Assembly: GCA_045616225.1 (NCBI GenBank)
Contig: JAZLGI010000015.1
Coordinates: 1-5,844 of the forward strand
Direction of reading: 5' to 3'
DNA length: 5,844 nt
Source of the DNA: JAZLGI01 sp045616225
GTDB taxonomy: Bacteria; Spirochaetota; Spirochaetia; Sphaerochaetales; Sphaerochaetaceae
This document shows positions 1-5,844 of the stretch, piece after piece. The position numbers and the translations under genes were made by a program. The notes beneath the pieces are model-generated. The model did not search any database and was not told the DNA's origin. It saw only the letters and a list, made by a program, of their open reading frames with translations. Position 1 is the stretch's first letter; every line of letters starts with the position of its first letter.

Positions 1-2
1 TT

Positions 3-1295
3 GCATTTGATGAGTTTACAGGTTCTGAGAAGAAAGCAGATAAAGCTTTGGTAGATATTCTTAAGAACTACATGGCAAATAAATCCTTCTCACGTGGTAT
101 TGAAACCCTGAACGCTGAAGCGTCTTTGGTCTTTGAAGGGAATACACGACACAATGTTCCTTATATGCTTAAACATGCCAACCTCATTGAGGAACTCCCA
201 AGAGCTTATTATGACTCAGCTTATATGGACAGAATTCACTTCTTTGTTCCCGGATGGGAATTTGAAAGTATAAGAACTGAAATGTTCTCAACCGGCTATG
301 GTTTTGTTGTTGACTATCTTGCTGAAATGCTCAGATACATGAGAGATTTTGATTATACCGGTAACTACAAGAAGTTCTTTACTCTTGATGATAGTCTCAC
401 AACACGTGATAAAGACGGTATAAACAAAACTTTCTCCGGTTTACTTAAAATAATCTATCCCGATGGCAATTGCTCAAAAGAACAGGCTTTTGAGCTGTTA
501 CAGTTTGCTTTGGAGGGAAGAAAGCGTGTAAAGGATCAGATGTTGCGTATTGACCCAACATTTGGTAAACCTGCCTTTGCAGTTAAAGATAATGAAACAA
601 ACGAAGAAACTAAGGTTCAGACTCTTGAAGAAAAGCTTTATCCGACCTTCTACAATAAGAAAATCACAGACAACCAAATGGAAAACATTGAGGATGAGGA
701 ACAGCCTGTAGAAGAACCAAAACAGGAAGTACTTTCTACGACAACTGGTACAAAAGAAAAAGCAGAAGCTCCCAAAAAGATTGTTATGGTTACAAAGAAG
801 GCTCTACAGCCAACTCACTTGGAATCACCTGAGGGTGCAACAGGTATTTCTTTTGACAGATTGTTTGGCAGATATCTTGATGGAGCCACGGAAATAAATG
901 TTCAGGATCCGTATCTTCTGACCTTCATTCAGATGAAAAACTTTATGGAATTGCTTGAGGTTATTGCCAGAAGAAAGAAACCGGAAGATGAAGTCATTGT
1001 TAACCTTGTTACCATTAAGGACAGAACAAATGAGGGTGAGTATAACCAAAAGGCAAACTTCGGTGTGATGCAGGATCAGTTTGCTGCACAGGGCATTCAG
1101 TTTAATTATGAATTTGATGATGCTGAAAAAATTCATGCACGTGGAATAACTACCAATACAGGCTGGAAGATTATTGTTGACCGTGGCCTTGATATTTTCC
1201 TCAAGTATAACACAAGGGATTTCTTCTCTGCACAGGTAAGTTTACAGGAAGCTCGTAAATGCCGCGCATTTGAAATGACGGTTGTAAGGGTGTGA
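3..1295 (+). CDS. brxL: BrxL-like AAA+ ATPase with C-terminal MIT_C domain (5' partial)
   Basis: The reading frame is open to the left edge, so the start and Walker A lie outside; 430 codons are visible, numbered here from base 3. AFDE at residues 1-4 is the Walker B motif. Residues 46-48 (GNT, after a hydrophobic strand) match sensor 1, and DRIH (76-79) followed by PGW (83-85) is the arginine-bearing signature of BrxL, the Lon-related ATPase of BREX phage-defence systems. Residues 144-186 (GLLKIIYPDG, then ALEGRKRVKDQ) are also typical of BrxL. No Lon Ser-Lys protease motifs follow. Instead there is an acidic/lysine-rich linker (about 196-278) and, from 282 to the end, an MIT_C domain: FDRLFGRYLDGA, QDPYL, NYEFDD, TGWKIIVDRGLDIF and a terminal TVV. 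MIT_C in human MITD1 has a phospholipase-D-like fold and serves binding rather than catalysis. The protein is probably a cytoplasmic ring ATPase acting on DNA or nucleoprotein (inference). The family call is strong; membership in a true BREX system is unproven because no other BREX gene is visible. Confidence 0.87.
   Translation, partial: AFDEFTGSEKKADKALVDILKNYMANKSFSRGIETLNAEASLVFEGNTRHNVPYMLKHANLIEELPRAYYDSAYMDRIHFFVPGWEFESIRTEMFSTGYGFVVDYLAEMLRYMRDFDYTGNYKKFFTLDDSLTTRDKDGINKTFSGLLKIIYPDGNCSKEQAFELLQFALEGRKRVKDQMLRIDPTFGKPAFAVKDNETNEETKVQTLEEKLYPTFYNKKITDNQMENIEDEEQPVEEPKQEVLSTTTGTKEKAEAPKKIVMVTKKALQPTHLESPEGATGISFDRLFGRYLDGATEINVQDPYLLTFIQMKNFMELLEVIARRKKPEDEVIVNLVTIKDRTNEGEYNQKANFGVMQDQFAAQGIQFNYEFDDAEKIHARGITTNTGWKIIVDRGLDIFLKYNTRDFFSAQVSLQEARKCRAFEMTVVRV
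846..1292 (+). other. MIT_C (PLD-like) domain region within the BrxL-like gene
   Basis: This stretch encodes the last 149 residues of the BrxL-like protein. It aligns by eye along its whole length with the MIT C-terminal domain: an N-terminal FDRLFGRYLDGA helix, the strand INVQDPYL, a helix ending MKNFMELLEVIA, the strand VIVNLVTIKD, the strand IQFNYEFDD, then HARGITTNTGW and DRGLDIF, and a final CRAFEMTVV strand. In eukaryotic MITD1 the same order is seen, with IEDPYI, HDREIR, NNGW and GRGLDYF. The residues usually needed for phospholipase D activity (paired HxK motifs) are absent, so an interaction role is more likely than catalysis. Confidence 0.8.
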
Positions 1296-1299
1296 AAAA

Positions 1300-1350
1300 A
1301 TGGCAGAACTAACAGTTAAAAAACACACCTTTTTTTGTAAACTTGCATAA
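1300..1350 (+). pseudogene. 16-codon orphan ORF with good RBS; possible gene remnant or leader peptide
   Basis: The ATG at 1300 lies four bases past the BrxL-like stop. AAGGG (1286-1290) lies nine bases upstream, inside the end of the BrxL-like gene: the usual arrangement for a translationally coupled next gene. The frame encodes MAELTVKKHTFFCKLA and stops at 1348-1350. Dropping one base in the T7 run extends it only to a stop at 1379-1381 and does not join it to the helicase frame. It may be the stump of a deleted operon gene, a leader peptide, or chance. I do not recognise the peptide. Confidence 0.25.
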
Positions 1351-1352
1351 TA

Positions 1353-1382
1353 TTGTTAAATTTAGCTTGATGCCATTTTAAT
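1353..1382 (+). promoter_or_regulatory. weak candidate sigma70-type promoter upstream of the helicase gene
   Basis: TTGTTA at 1353-1358 and TTTTAA at 1376-1381 are separated by 17 bp; a one-base shift gives TTTAAT with 18 bp. Transcription would begin near 1388. That leaves almost no leader for the TTG at 1395 but a normal one for in-frame starts at 1425, 1434 or 1443. In DNA this AT-rich such pairs arise by chance, so support is weak. Confidence 0.2.
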
Positions 1383-1394
1383 AAACATAATTTT

Positions 1395-4300
1395 TTGAAT
1401 TGGGAAGAGAAAAAGGCTTATCAGGTGAAGCAATTGGGAAAAATGAAATACACTACAGGAACAAAAGTTTATTGGAAATCAGGTAACCTCTATGGAGAAA
1501 CAACTGGTAAGGTACGGGATATTGCCGGAATTAAACTTTACGAAATAAAGTTTGATAATGGCAAATTCAAGTATCTGCAGGAAACACAACTTCAGATTAT
1601 GCAGGAAGAGGTTCTTGATTTCTCATCCTTGTTCCATGTCAGAAACTTTGCAGATTTTCAACATTTTCGTCAGTATCTTACTCACAGAAGAATCAAAGGC
1701 GGTCTGACGAATGTTGTTTATTCCATGAAGTATGGAGATGTTAAGTTTCTTCCTTATCAGTTTAAACCGGTATTCAAGTTCATTGAAGCAAATGAACAAA
1801 GACTTCTTATTGCAGATGAAGTTGGTCTTGGAAAAACCATAGAATCCCTGTATATCTGGAAAGAATTACAGGCCAGAGAAGATGCATTAAGGTTGTTAGT
1901 TGTCTGTCCTGCCATGTTGCGGGGCAAATGGAAAAAGGATATGGAAGTTCACTTTGGAATGGAAGCCCAGATTGTGGATTCCAAGGAACTTCTTGAACTC
2001 TGTAAAGATGCAAAAATGAACAGGTCAAAGCCTTTTGTTCTCATTACCAGCTTGGAAGGTATCAGGCAAAAAGTAACCGATGATGACAAACTTAATGAAA
2101 AAGAGAAAAAGCGAAAATCAGTTCTGTTAAACCAGTTTTTTGAAGAGGTTTATGAGGATCCGGATTTTAATGAGTTGTTCGACCTTGCCGTTTTTGATGA
2201 AGCTGCAAAACTTACTAATTCAGAAACGGCAAATTTTGCTACCGGCAAGAGAATTAACAGAATTTCAAAAAACCTTCTTTTACTATCAGCAACACCAGTC
2301 AGCAACAGTCAATCAGATTTGTATAGCTTATTGAGGTTGCTTTCTCCTAGTGAATACAGGAATGAAGATGAGTTCAACAGACAATATGAGCAAAACAGAG
2401 CAGTTGTAAACCTTGCGCATTGTTTCTACTACCCAGTACACAACTTTGATGAAATATTTGAACAGGCAAACTTCTGGATTGAAGAAGTAAAGAAGACCCA
2501 AGCTTTTGGAAATGACCCGTATTTTGCAAAGCTGCAGAATAATCTCAAAGAACACCTTTTGTCCGACGAATTGAGAAGAAAAACCTATGATCAATTAACT
2601 GATAGATTCTTCTACAGCAGTGTTTTCAGCAGGTCAAGAAAAAGGGATGTTATTGATGATATAGCCATAAGATCTGCCCAGACTGCAGATTTTGAATTAT
2701 CAGATTTTGAACTTGAGATTTATGAAGCCTGCACAAAAGAACTTGAAGAAATGTGTATGGAAGAGCATGACAGAATTTTTGCTTTTGGGATCATGGCAAG
2801 ACAAAGAGAACTGGCAAGCTCTGTTCCTGCAGCAATCAGACGTTGGCGTCAGACTTTCTATTCACATGAAGATGTTAACGAAGAAGATCGATATGAAGAC
2901 AATGATGAAGGCAAAAAGGTTCCATCAATTCCAGAAACAGCTATCTCTTTATCAGAAGATGACTTAAAGAGACTGGAAAAGGAAGACCGAAAATATAAAA
3001 AGTTTGTATCAGCAATTAAAGAGAAGATTGAAGAAGGAAAAAAAGAGATCAAAAATGAGAAAATTGTTGTTTTTTCTTTTTTCAGACAAACTCTGAATTA
3101 TCTTCTACACCGCCTGAATTCGGATGGAGTATCTGCCTTAATGATTATGGGTGGAATGGATCAGGAAGAAAAAGATTCCAATCTTACAAGATTCAGAGAA
3201 GATGAGTCCGTATCGGTTCTACTTTCCTCTGAAGTTGGAGCTGAAGGTCTTGATATGCAATTCTCAAGTCTGGAATTCAACTATGACCTTCCTTGGAATC
3301 CTATGCGTTTGGAACAAAGAATCGGCAGAATCGATAGAATTGGACAGGAAGCAAAGCGTATCAGAATTGTAAATATGTTCTGTTCAAACACAATTGAGGA
3401 TCGTATTCTTCAGAAGCTTTATACAAAGATTAATATTTTCAAAGAATCTATCGGCGAACTTGATGAAATACTTGGACAGCAAACACAGGAAATAGAACGT
3501 AGCTTGTTGTCTCATAATCTGTCAAAAGAAGATAAGGAAAAACAGGCAGATGCTGCTATTGATAAGTTTTATGAGGATCTTCAGACGGTCAAAAAGCTTG
3601 AAGAATCTGCTGGTCTGTCTAAAGCCTATAGTGACAGCATTATAGATTTTGTAAATACGGCTGAAAAAAACAGCAGATATATCAGAAAAGAAGATATCAT
3701 CAATTACCTATATGACTACTTTACAAAAGATGGTCATGGTTCTCATTTTTCAAGAAATGATAAATATCCTGATTGTTGGGATTTGGAACTATCTGATAGT
3801 GACAGACATTCTTTGAATAATTACCTGTCCGCTACAGGAAAGTATTTTGCCGGTGCAAATAAAAATAAAATGATTTGTACCTTTCCTCAAGGTAAGAAAG
3901 TAGTAAACCATTCCTTTGTCAATATTGATGTCAACCATCCAATTCTAAAGTGGGTTTACGATTGTACCGAAAAAGTGATGGAAAATTCCGGTATTTCAAA
4001 CTGTTTCACTTTGAATATTCCTTCATCTGCAATTAACCGCGAAGTTTTCGATAAAAACGCTTATGCATTCTATCTTTGTTATTTTGAGTGTGAAGGGTTG
4101 AAGAAAAAGAAGGAATTGCTATATTTTGTATGCTCTCCAGAAGATTTATCTGTAAAATCTCAACTTGATAGTGAAAACTTTGTTGCACAATCTCTGTTCA
4201 ATGGAAATGCCGTAACAAATCTTAAAACGAAACTCACAGTGCTTAATTCCAAAGCAATAGATCAAGCATTAGAATGCTGTAAAACAGAGTTTATCAATGC

Positions 4301-4799
4301 TGCTTCTTCTATGAAAACTGAATTAGAAGATAATAACGATGCTGTTTATCACAGGATGATGGCAAAGACAAGAAGTTATTACGAAGACAAAATTGAAGGG
4401 ATAAAGCAAAGCATAAAAGAGAAGGAATCAGAGGCCTTGGAATATTCATATGAACTGTCTTTTGACATCAAAAAAGACTGTGGTATTGATTATGAAGCTA
4501 AGGACTTATATGAGAAGGCAGGAGCTATCAGACGTTTTGTTAGTTTAAAGACCGAATCGGAAAGACAAAAGTTTAATGAGCTTTCTGATTCTTCCAAAGA
4601 ACGCCTTGTACTTTTAACGACAACCTCGAAAGACGGCATCTCCAGACTTCAAAAATACGGAAGTACTATCAAGGGCTTTCACACCATGTTAGATAATGCT
4701 CAAGTTCAGTACAGAAATGCTGTGACAGGTGTTGAAATGAAAAAGAAGCTGATAATAAACTTTGAAGAACTTGGTGGTGGTATTGTTTTTGTCGATTAA
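1395..4799 (+). CDS. SNF2/RapA-type DNA helicase with N-terminal Tudor/KOW-like domain, DpdE/DrmD-like
   Basis: Up to 1134 residues. Residues 17-66 look like a small beta-barrel of the Tudor/KOW kind (GTKVYWKSG, TTGKVRDI, YEIKFDNGKFKY). RecA lobe 1 follows: LPYQFKPVFKFIE (119-131), Walker A ADEVGLGKT (140-148), VVCPAMLRGKW (169-179), a Walker B of DEAA rather than DEAH (268-271), and LLLSATP (295-301). A charged helical stretch (520-556) leads into lobe 2, with motif V SSEVGAEGLD (611-620) and motif VI QRIGRIDRIGQ (641-651) carrying the arginine fingers. About 440 further residues, including charged helices near 958-1015, match nothing I can name. It should be an ATP-driven double-stranded-DNA translocase. 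Architecture and length resemble, from memory, DpdE of the 7-deazaguanine system and DrmD of DISARM, but no dpd or drm partner is seen. The start is uncertain: TTG 1395 lacks a ribosome-binding site; GTG 1425 has AAGG eight bases upstream; TTG 1434 has AGGTGA five bases upstream; ATG 1443 is also possible. An in-frame TGA at 1368 bars anything earlier. Confidence 0.92.
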   Translation: MNWEEKKAYQVKQLGKMKYTTGTKVYWKSGNLYGETTGKVRDIAGIKLYEIKFDNGKFKYLQETQLQIMQEEVLDFSSLFHVRNFADFQHFRQYLTHRRIKGGLTNVVYSMKYGDVKFLPYQFKPVFKFIEANEQRLLIADEVGLGKTIESLYIWKELQAREDALRLLVVCPAMLRGKWKKDMEVHFGMEAQIVDSKELLELCKDAKMNRSKPFVLITSLEGIRQKVTDDDKLNEKEKKRKSVLLNQFFEEVYEDPDFNELFDLAVFDEAAKLTNSETANFATGKRINRISKNLLLLSATPVSNSQSDLYSLLRLLSPSEYRNEDEFNRQYEQNRAVVNLAHCFYYPVHNFDEIFEQANFWIEEVKKTQAFGNDPYFAKLQNNLKEHLLSDELRRKTYDQLTDRFFYSSVFSRSRKRDVIDDIAIRSAQTADFELSDFELEIYEACTKELEEMCMEEHDRIFAFGIMARQRELASSVPAAIRRWRQTFYSHEDVNEEDRYEDNDEGKKVPSIPETAISLSEDDLKRLEKEDRKYKKFVSAIKEKIEEGKKEIKNEKIVVFSFFRQTLNYLLHRLNSDGVSALMIMGGMDQEEKDSNLTRFREDESVSVLLSSEVGAEGLDMQFSSLEFNYDLPWNPMRLEQRIGRIDRIGQEAKRIRIVNMFCSNTIEDRILQKLYTKINIFKESIGELDEILGQQTQEIERSLLSHNLSKEDKEKQADAAIDKFYEDLQTVKKLEESAGLSKAYSDSIIDFVNTAEKNSRYIRKEDIINYLYDYFTKDGHGSHFSRNDKYPDCWDLELSDSDRHSLNNYLSATGKYFAGANKNKMICTFPQGKKVVNHSFVNIDVNHPILKWVYDCTEKVMENSGISNCFTLNIPSSAINREVFDKNAYAFYLCYFECEGLKKKKELLYFVCSPEDLSVKSQLDSENFVAQSLFNGNAVTNLKTKLTVLNSKAIDQALECCKTEFINAASSMKTELEDNNDAVYHRMMAKTRSYYEDKIEGIKQSIKEKESEALEYSYELSFDIKKDCGIDYEAKDLYEKAGAIRRFVSLKTESERQKFNELSDSSKERLVLLTTTSKDGISRLQKYGSTIKGFHTMLDNAQVQYRNAVTGVEMKKKLIINFEELGGGIVFVD
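1413..1445 (+). promoter_or_regulatory. alternative in-frame starts and ribosome-binding sites for the helicase
   Basis: AAGG at 1413-1416 precedes an in-frame GTG (1425-1427) by eight bases. AGGTGA (1423-1428) precedes an in-frame TTG (1434-1436) by five bases. The first in-frame ATG is 1443-1445, with only GGGAA two bases upstream. All three keep the Tudor-like domain intact, removing 10, 13 or 16 residues, whereas the upstream TTG at 1395 has only A/T sequence before it. A start at 1425 or 1434 is at least as likely as 1395. Confidence 0.4.
4796..4799. other. overlapping convergent stop codons in a TTAA palindrome
   Basis: The plus-strand helicase ends with TAA at 4797-4799 and the minus-strand Hsp70-like gene ends with TAA read from 4798 to 4796, so the four bases TTAA hold both stops. 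Short arms GTCG (4791-4794) and CGAC (4801-4804) flank the palindrome, but no T run follows on either side, so this is not an ordinary bidirectional terminator. Confidence 0.9.
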
Positions 4800-5844
4800 C
4801 CGACGTCATCATATCCCGGAGAATTATCTTCAATGTCAGAAGCTTTGCGAAGAGGCTTTGGATTAGGATCATAATCATCCGGTCTACCACTTAAGAACGC
4901 ATCACTTGTTTCCGGTATTGCCAGTTGAGTCGCAATAATTAAACGCTGTTTGTCTTCTGTTGAAAGCTGCAAATCTGCCGGAATAAAAGAGTTTTGATAG
5001 TCATCCGAATTATTTTGCTGAACTTTGCAGGAAACGGAATTCAATCCACTCTGAAACCATGCTGTCTTATTTTGATAGAACTGACTAGGTTCAACAGAAC
5101 CGCCTCCGAACAAAAGTTGTCTGATTATCATTGGATTATGAATATCTAATCCAAATTTTCCTTTTGCAATTGTGGTTCTATATGTTTTTCCGAATTCCTC
5201 AATGTAGTTCCGTTCAGCTTGATTGTTGCCTTCACATGCTTTTCTAACCTCGTTTCCAAGCTTTACAACGGTAGCACTAGGGCAGTAATAGCTGAACTGA
5301 TTTTCATTGTAGTCCTCAGCCTTGTAAATAAAAGCAAAGTCAGCGGTACCACCTCCTATATCTACAATGTAGTAGTATCCTAGCATATAGTCTGTTCTGT
5401 TTAAAAGGTACAGAGATTCAGTAAACAATTCTGGTATGGTGCAATGCTGAACTCTAATAGGTTTTCCGTTCTCATCTTTATAATTTAAAGAATAAATTAC
5501 ATCTTTAAAAGTTGTCATCGATTCTTTGTAAAGAGAATTCAATTCTTTCAAAGATATTTGAATCGGATTATCGATTTTTTCAGAAATGAAAATTCCTGCA
5601 TGTAAAGCCTGATTATATATCACCTGATTATCGTAATTTCTGAAAAGAGGTACTCCCATTGCAATGTAAAGGTTAGGATTAACATTCAGGATGTCATCTA
5701 TCTTATACCTTGCATAACAAATGACGTTTGCAATGAAGAACGCAGAACAAAGCATCTCAAAATTCTCTTTTATTTCGTTGTTTTCAAATTTTAAGTTATT
5801 ATAACGTAGTTCTGAGTATTGGTTTTTGTCTTTTACAATAGTCG
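4796..5844 (-). CDS. Hsp70/actin-fold ATPase without substrate-binding domain (5' partial)
   Basis: The frame is open to the right edge, with 29 codons before the in-frame ATG at 5753-5755, so that ATG is probably internal; residues are counted from it. VDIGGGTADFAF (131-142) is the phosphate-2 motif of the Hsp70/actin/sugar-kinase fold. NLYIAMGVP (28-36) fits the preceding strand, IPELFTESLYLL (107-118) occupies the place of the Hsp70 EPTAAAL helix (connect-1 region), and FGGGS (216-220) is the adenosine-binding loop. The phosphate-1 loop would lie off-window. After the ATPase fold there are only about 100 residues: a short RLIIATQLAIP helix (271-281) and an acidic, proline-rich tail that is probably disordered. 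There is no Hsp70 beta-sandwich substrate domain, so it is not a DnaK chaperone; an ATP-dependent switch or scaffold for the neighbouring proteins is plausible (inference). No signal peptide or clear membrane segment is visible in this part. It converges on the helicase and must be transcribed separately from it. Confidence 0.8.
   Translation of the reverse strand, partial: TIVKDKNQYSELRYNNLKFENNEIKENFEMLCSAFFIANVICYARYKIDDILNVNPNLYIAMGVPLFRNYDNQVIYNQALHAGIFISEKIDNPIQISLKELNSLYKESMTTFKDVIYSLNYKDENGKPIRVQHCTIPELFTESLYLLNRTDYMLGYYYIVDIGGGTADFAFIYKAEDYNENQFSYYCPSATVVKLGNEVRKACEGNNQAERNYIEEFGKTYRTTIAKGKFGLDIHNPMIIRQLLFGGGSVEPSQFYQNKTAWFQSGLNSVSCKVQQNNSDDYQNSFIPADLQLSTEDKQRLIIATQLAIPETSDAFLSGRPDDYDPNPKPLRKASDIEDNSPGYDDVG

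Larger units (their letters stand above)
1296..1394 (+). other. AT-rich intergenic gap between BrxL-like and helicase genes
   Basis: These 99 bp separate two same-strand genes. They contain a start site with a good ribosome-binding site but only 16 codons behind it (1300-1350), an A6/T7 stretch around CACACC at 1318-1336 that could form a weak AT-only stem, and a poor promoter-like pair. No GC-rich hairpin followed by a T run is visible, so I see no convincing intrinsic terminator. The helicase could be transcribed by read-through from upstream, from its own promoter, or both. Confidence 0.5.

Noticed and set aside
825..1136. 103-residue minus-strand open frame opposite the BrxL-like gene
   Set aside because: It lies wholly inside the MIT_C coding region, the composition is an antisense echo (Ile/Leu/Asn-rich), and it has no recognisable motif.
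1318..1336. Possible terminator formed by AAAAAA and TTTTTTT around CACACC
   Set aside because: The stem would be A-T pairs only, without the GC-rich base an intrinsic terminator needs.
2328..2594. 88-residue minus-strand open frame opposite the helicase
   Set aside because: It is fully antisense to a well-supported helicase domain, with no family resemblance.
2692..2967. 91-residue plus-strand open frame in another frame of the helicase
   Set aside because: It is an out-of-frame shadow of the helicase with low-complexity Lys/Gln/Met composition.
4791..4804. Possible bidirectional terminator at the convergent stops
   Set aside because: The arms are only four base pairs (GTCG/CGAC) and no T run follows on either strand.
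4669..4890. 73-residue minus-strand open frame across the convergent junction
   Set aside because: It overlaps the ends of both real genes in a different frame and shows no motif.
1..5844. CRISPR array, tRNA, rRNA, insertion sequence or long repeats
   Set aside because: No regularly spaced repeats, no RNA-gene signatures, and no transposase or terminal inverted repeats were seen; nearly all bases are coding.

Overview
The window looks like part of an accessory, probably anti-phage, gene island from a low-GC bacterium (about 35-40% GC by eye). AT-rich intergenic DNA, mixed AAA/AAG lysine codons and likely non-ATG starts would fit a host-associated anaerobe such as a Treponema-like spirochaete or a Bacillota member. 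That assignment is a guess, because no taxonomic marker gene is present.

Layout. Bases 3-1295 (+) carry the C-terminal 430 codons of a BrxL-like AAA+ ATPase, entering the window exactly at its Walker B motif. In place of a recognisable Lon-type protease end it has a charged linker and an MIT C-terminal (MIT_C) domain like that of eukaryotic MITD1. A 99-bp AT-rich gap (1296-1394) holds a well-spaced ribosome-binding site in front of a 16-codon orphan reading frame, plus a weak candidate promoter. Bases 1395-4799 (+) encode a large SNF2/RapA-type helicase with an N-terminal Tudor/KOW-like domain, a complete set of helicase motifs and a C-terminal extension of about 440 residues with no motif I can name. 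Bases 4796-5844 (-) carry the 3' part of a convergent gene for an Hsp70/actin-fold ATPase without a substrate-binding domain. Its stop codon overlaps the helicase stop within a TTAA palindrome.

How the genes may work together (inference). BrxL proteins belong to BREX phage-defence systems, SNF2 helicases of this type recur in DISARM, Dpd and related defence loci, and Hsp70-like ATPases are found in accessory islands. Three ATP-driven machines lie side by side: a ring AAA+ protein with a protein-interaction tail, a DNA translocase with a putative binding module, and an actin-fold switch. This suggests a multi-component defence module that differs from canonical BREX. No PglZ, BrxC, methyltransferase or nuclease is visible, so the system's type cannot be settled here. 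Both outer genes run off the window, and the convergent third gene means the module is not one operon.
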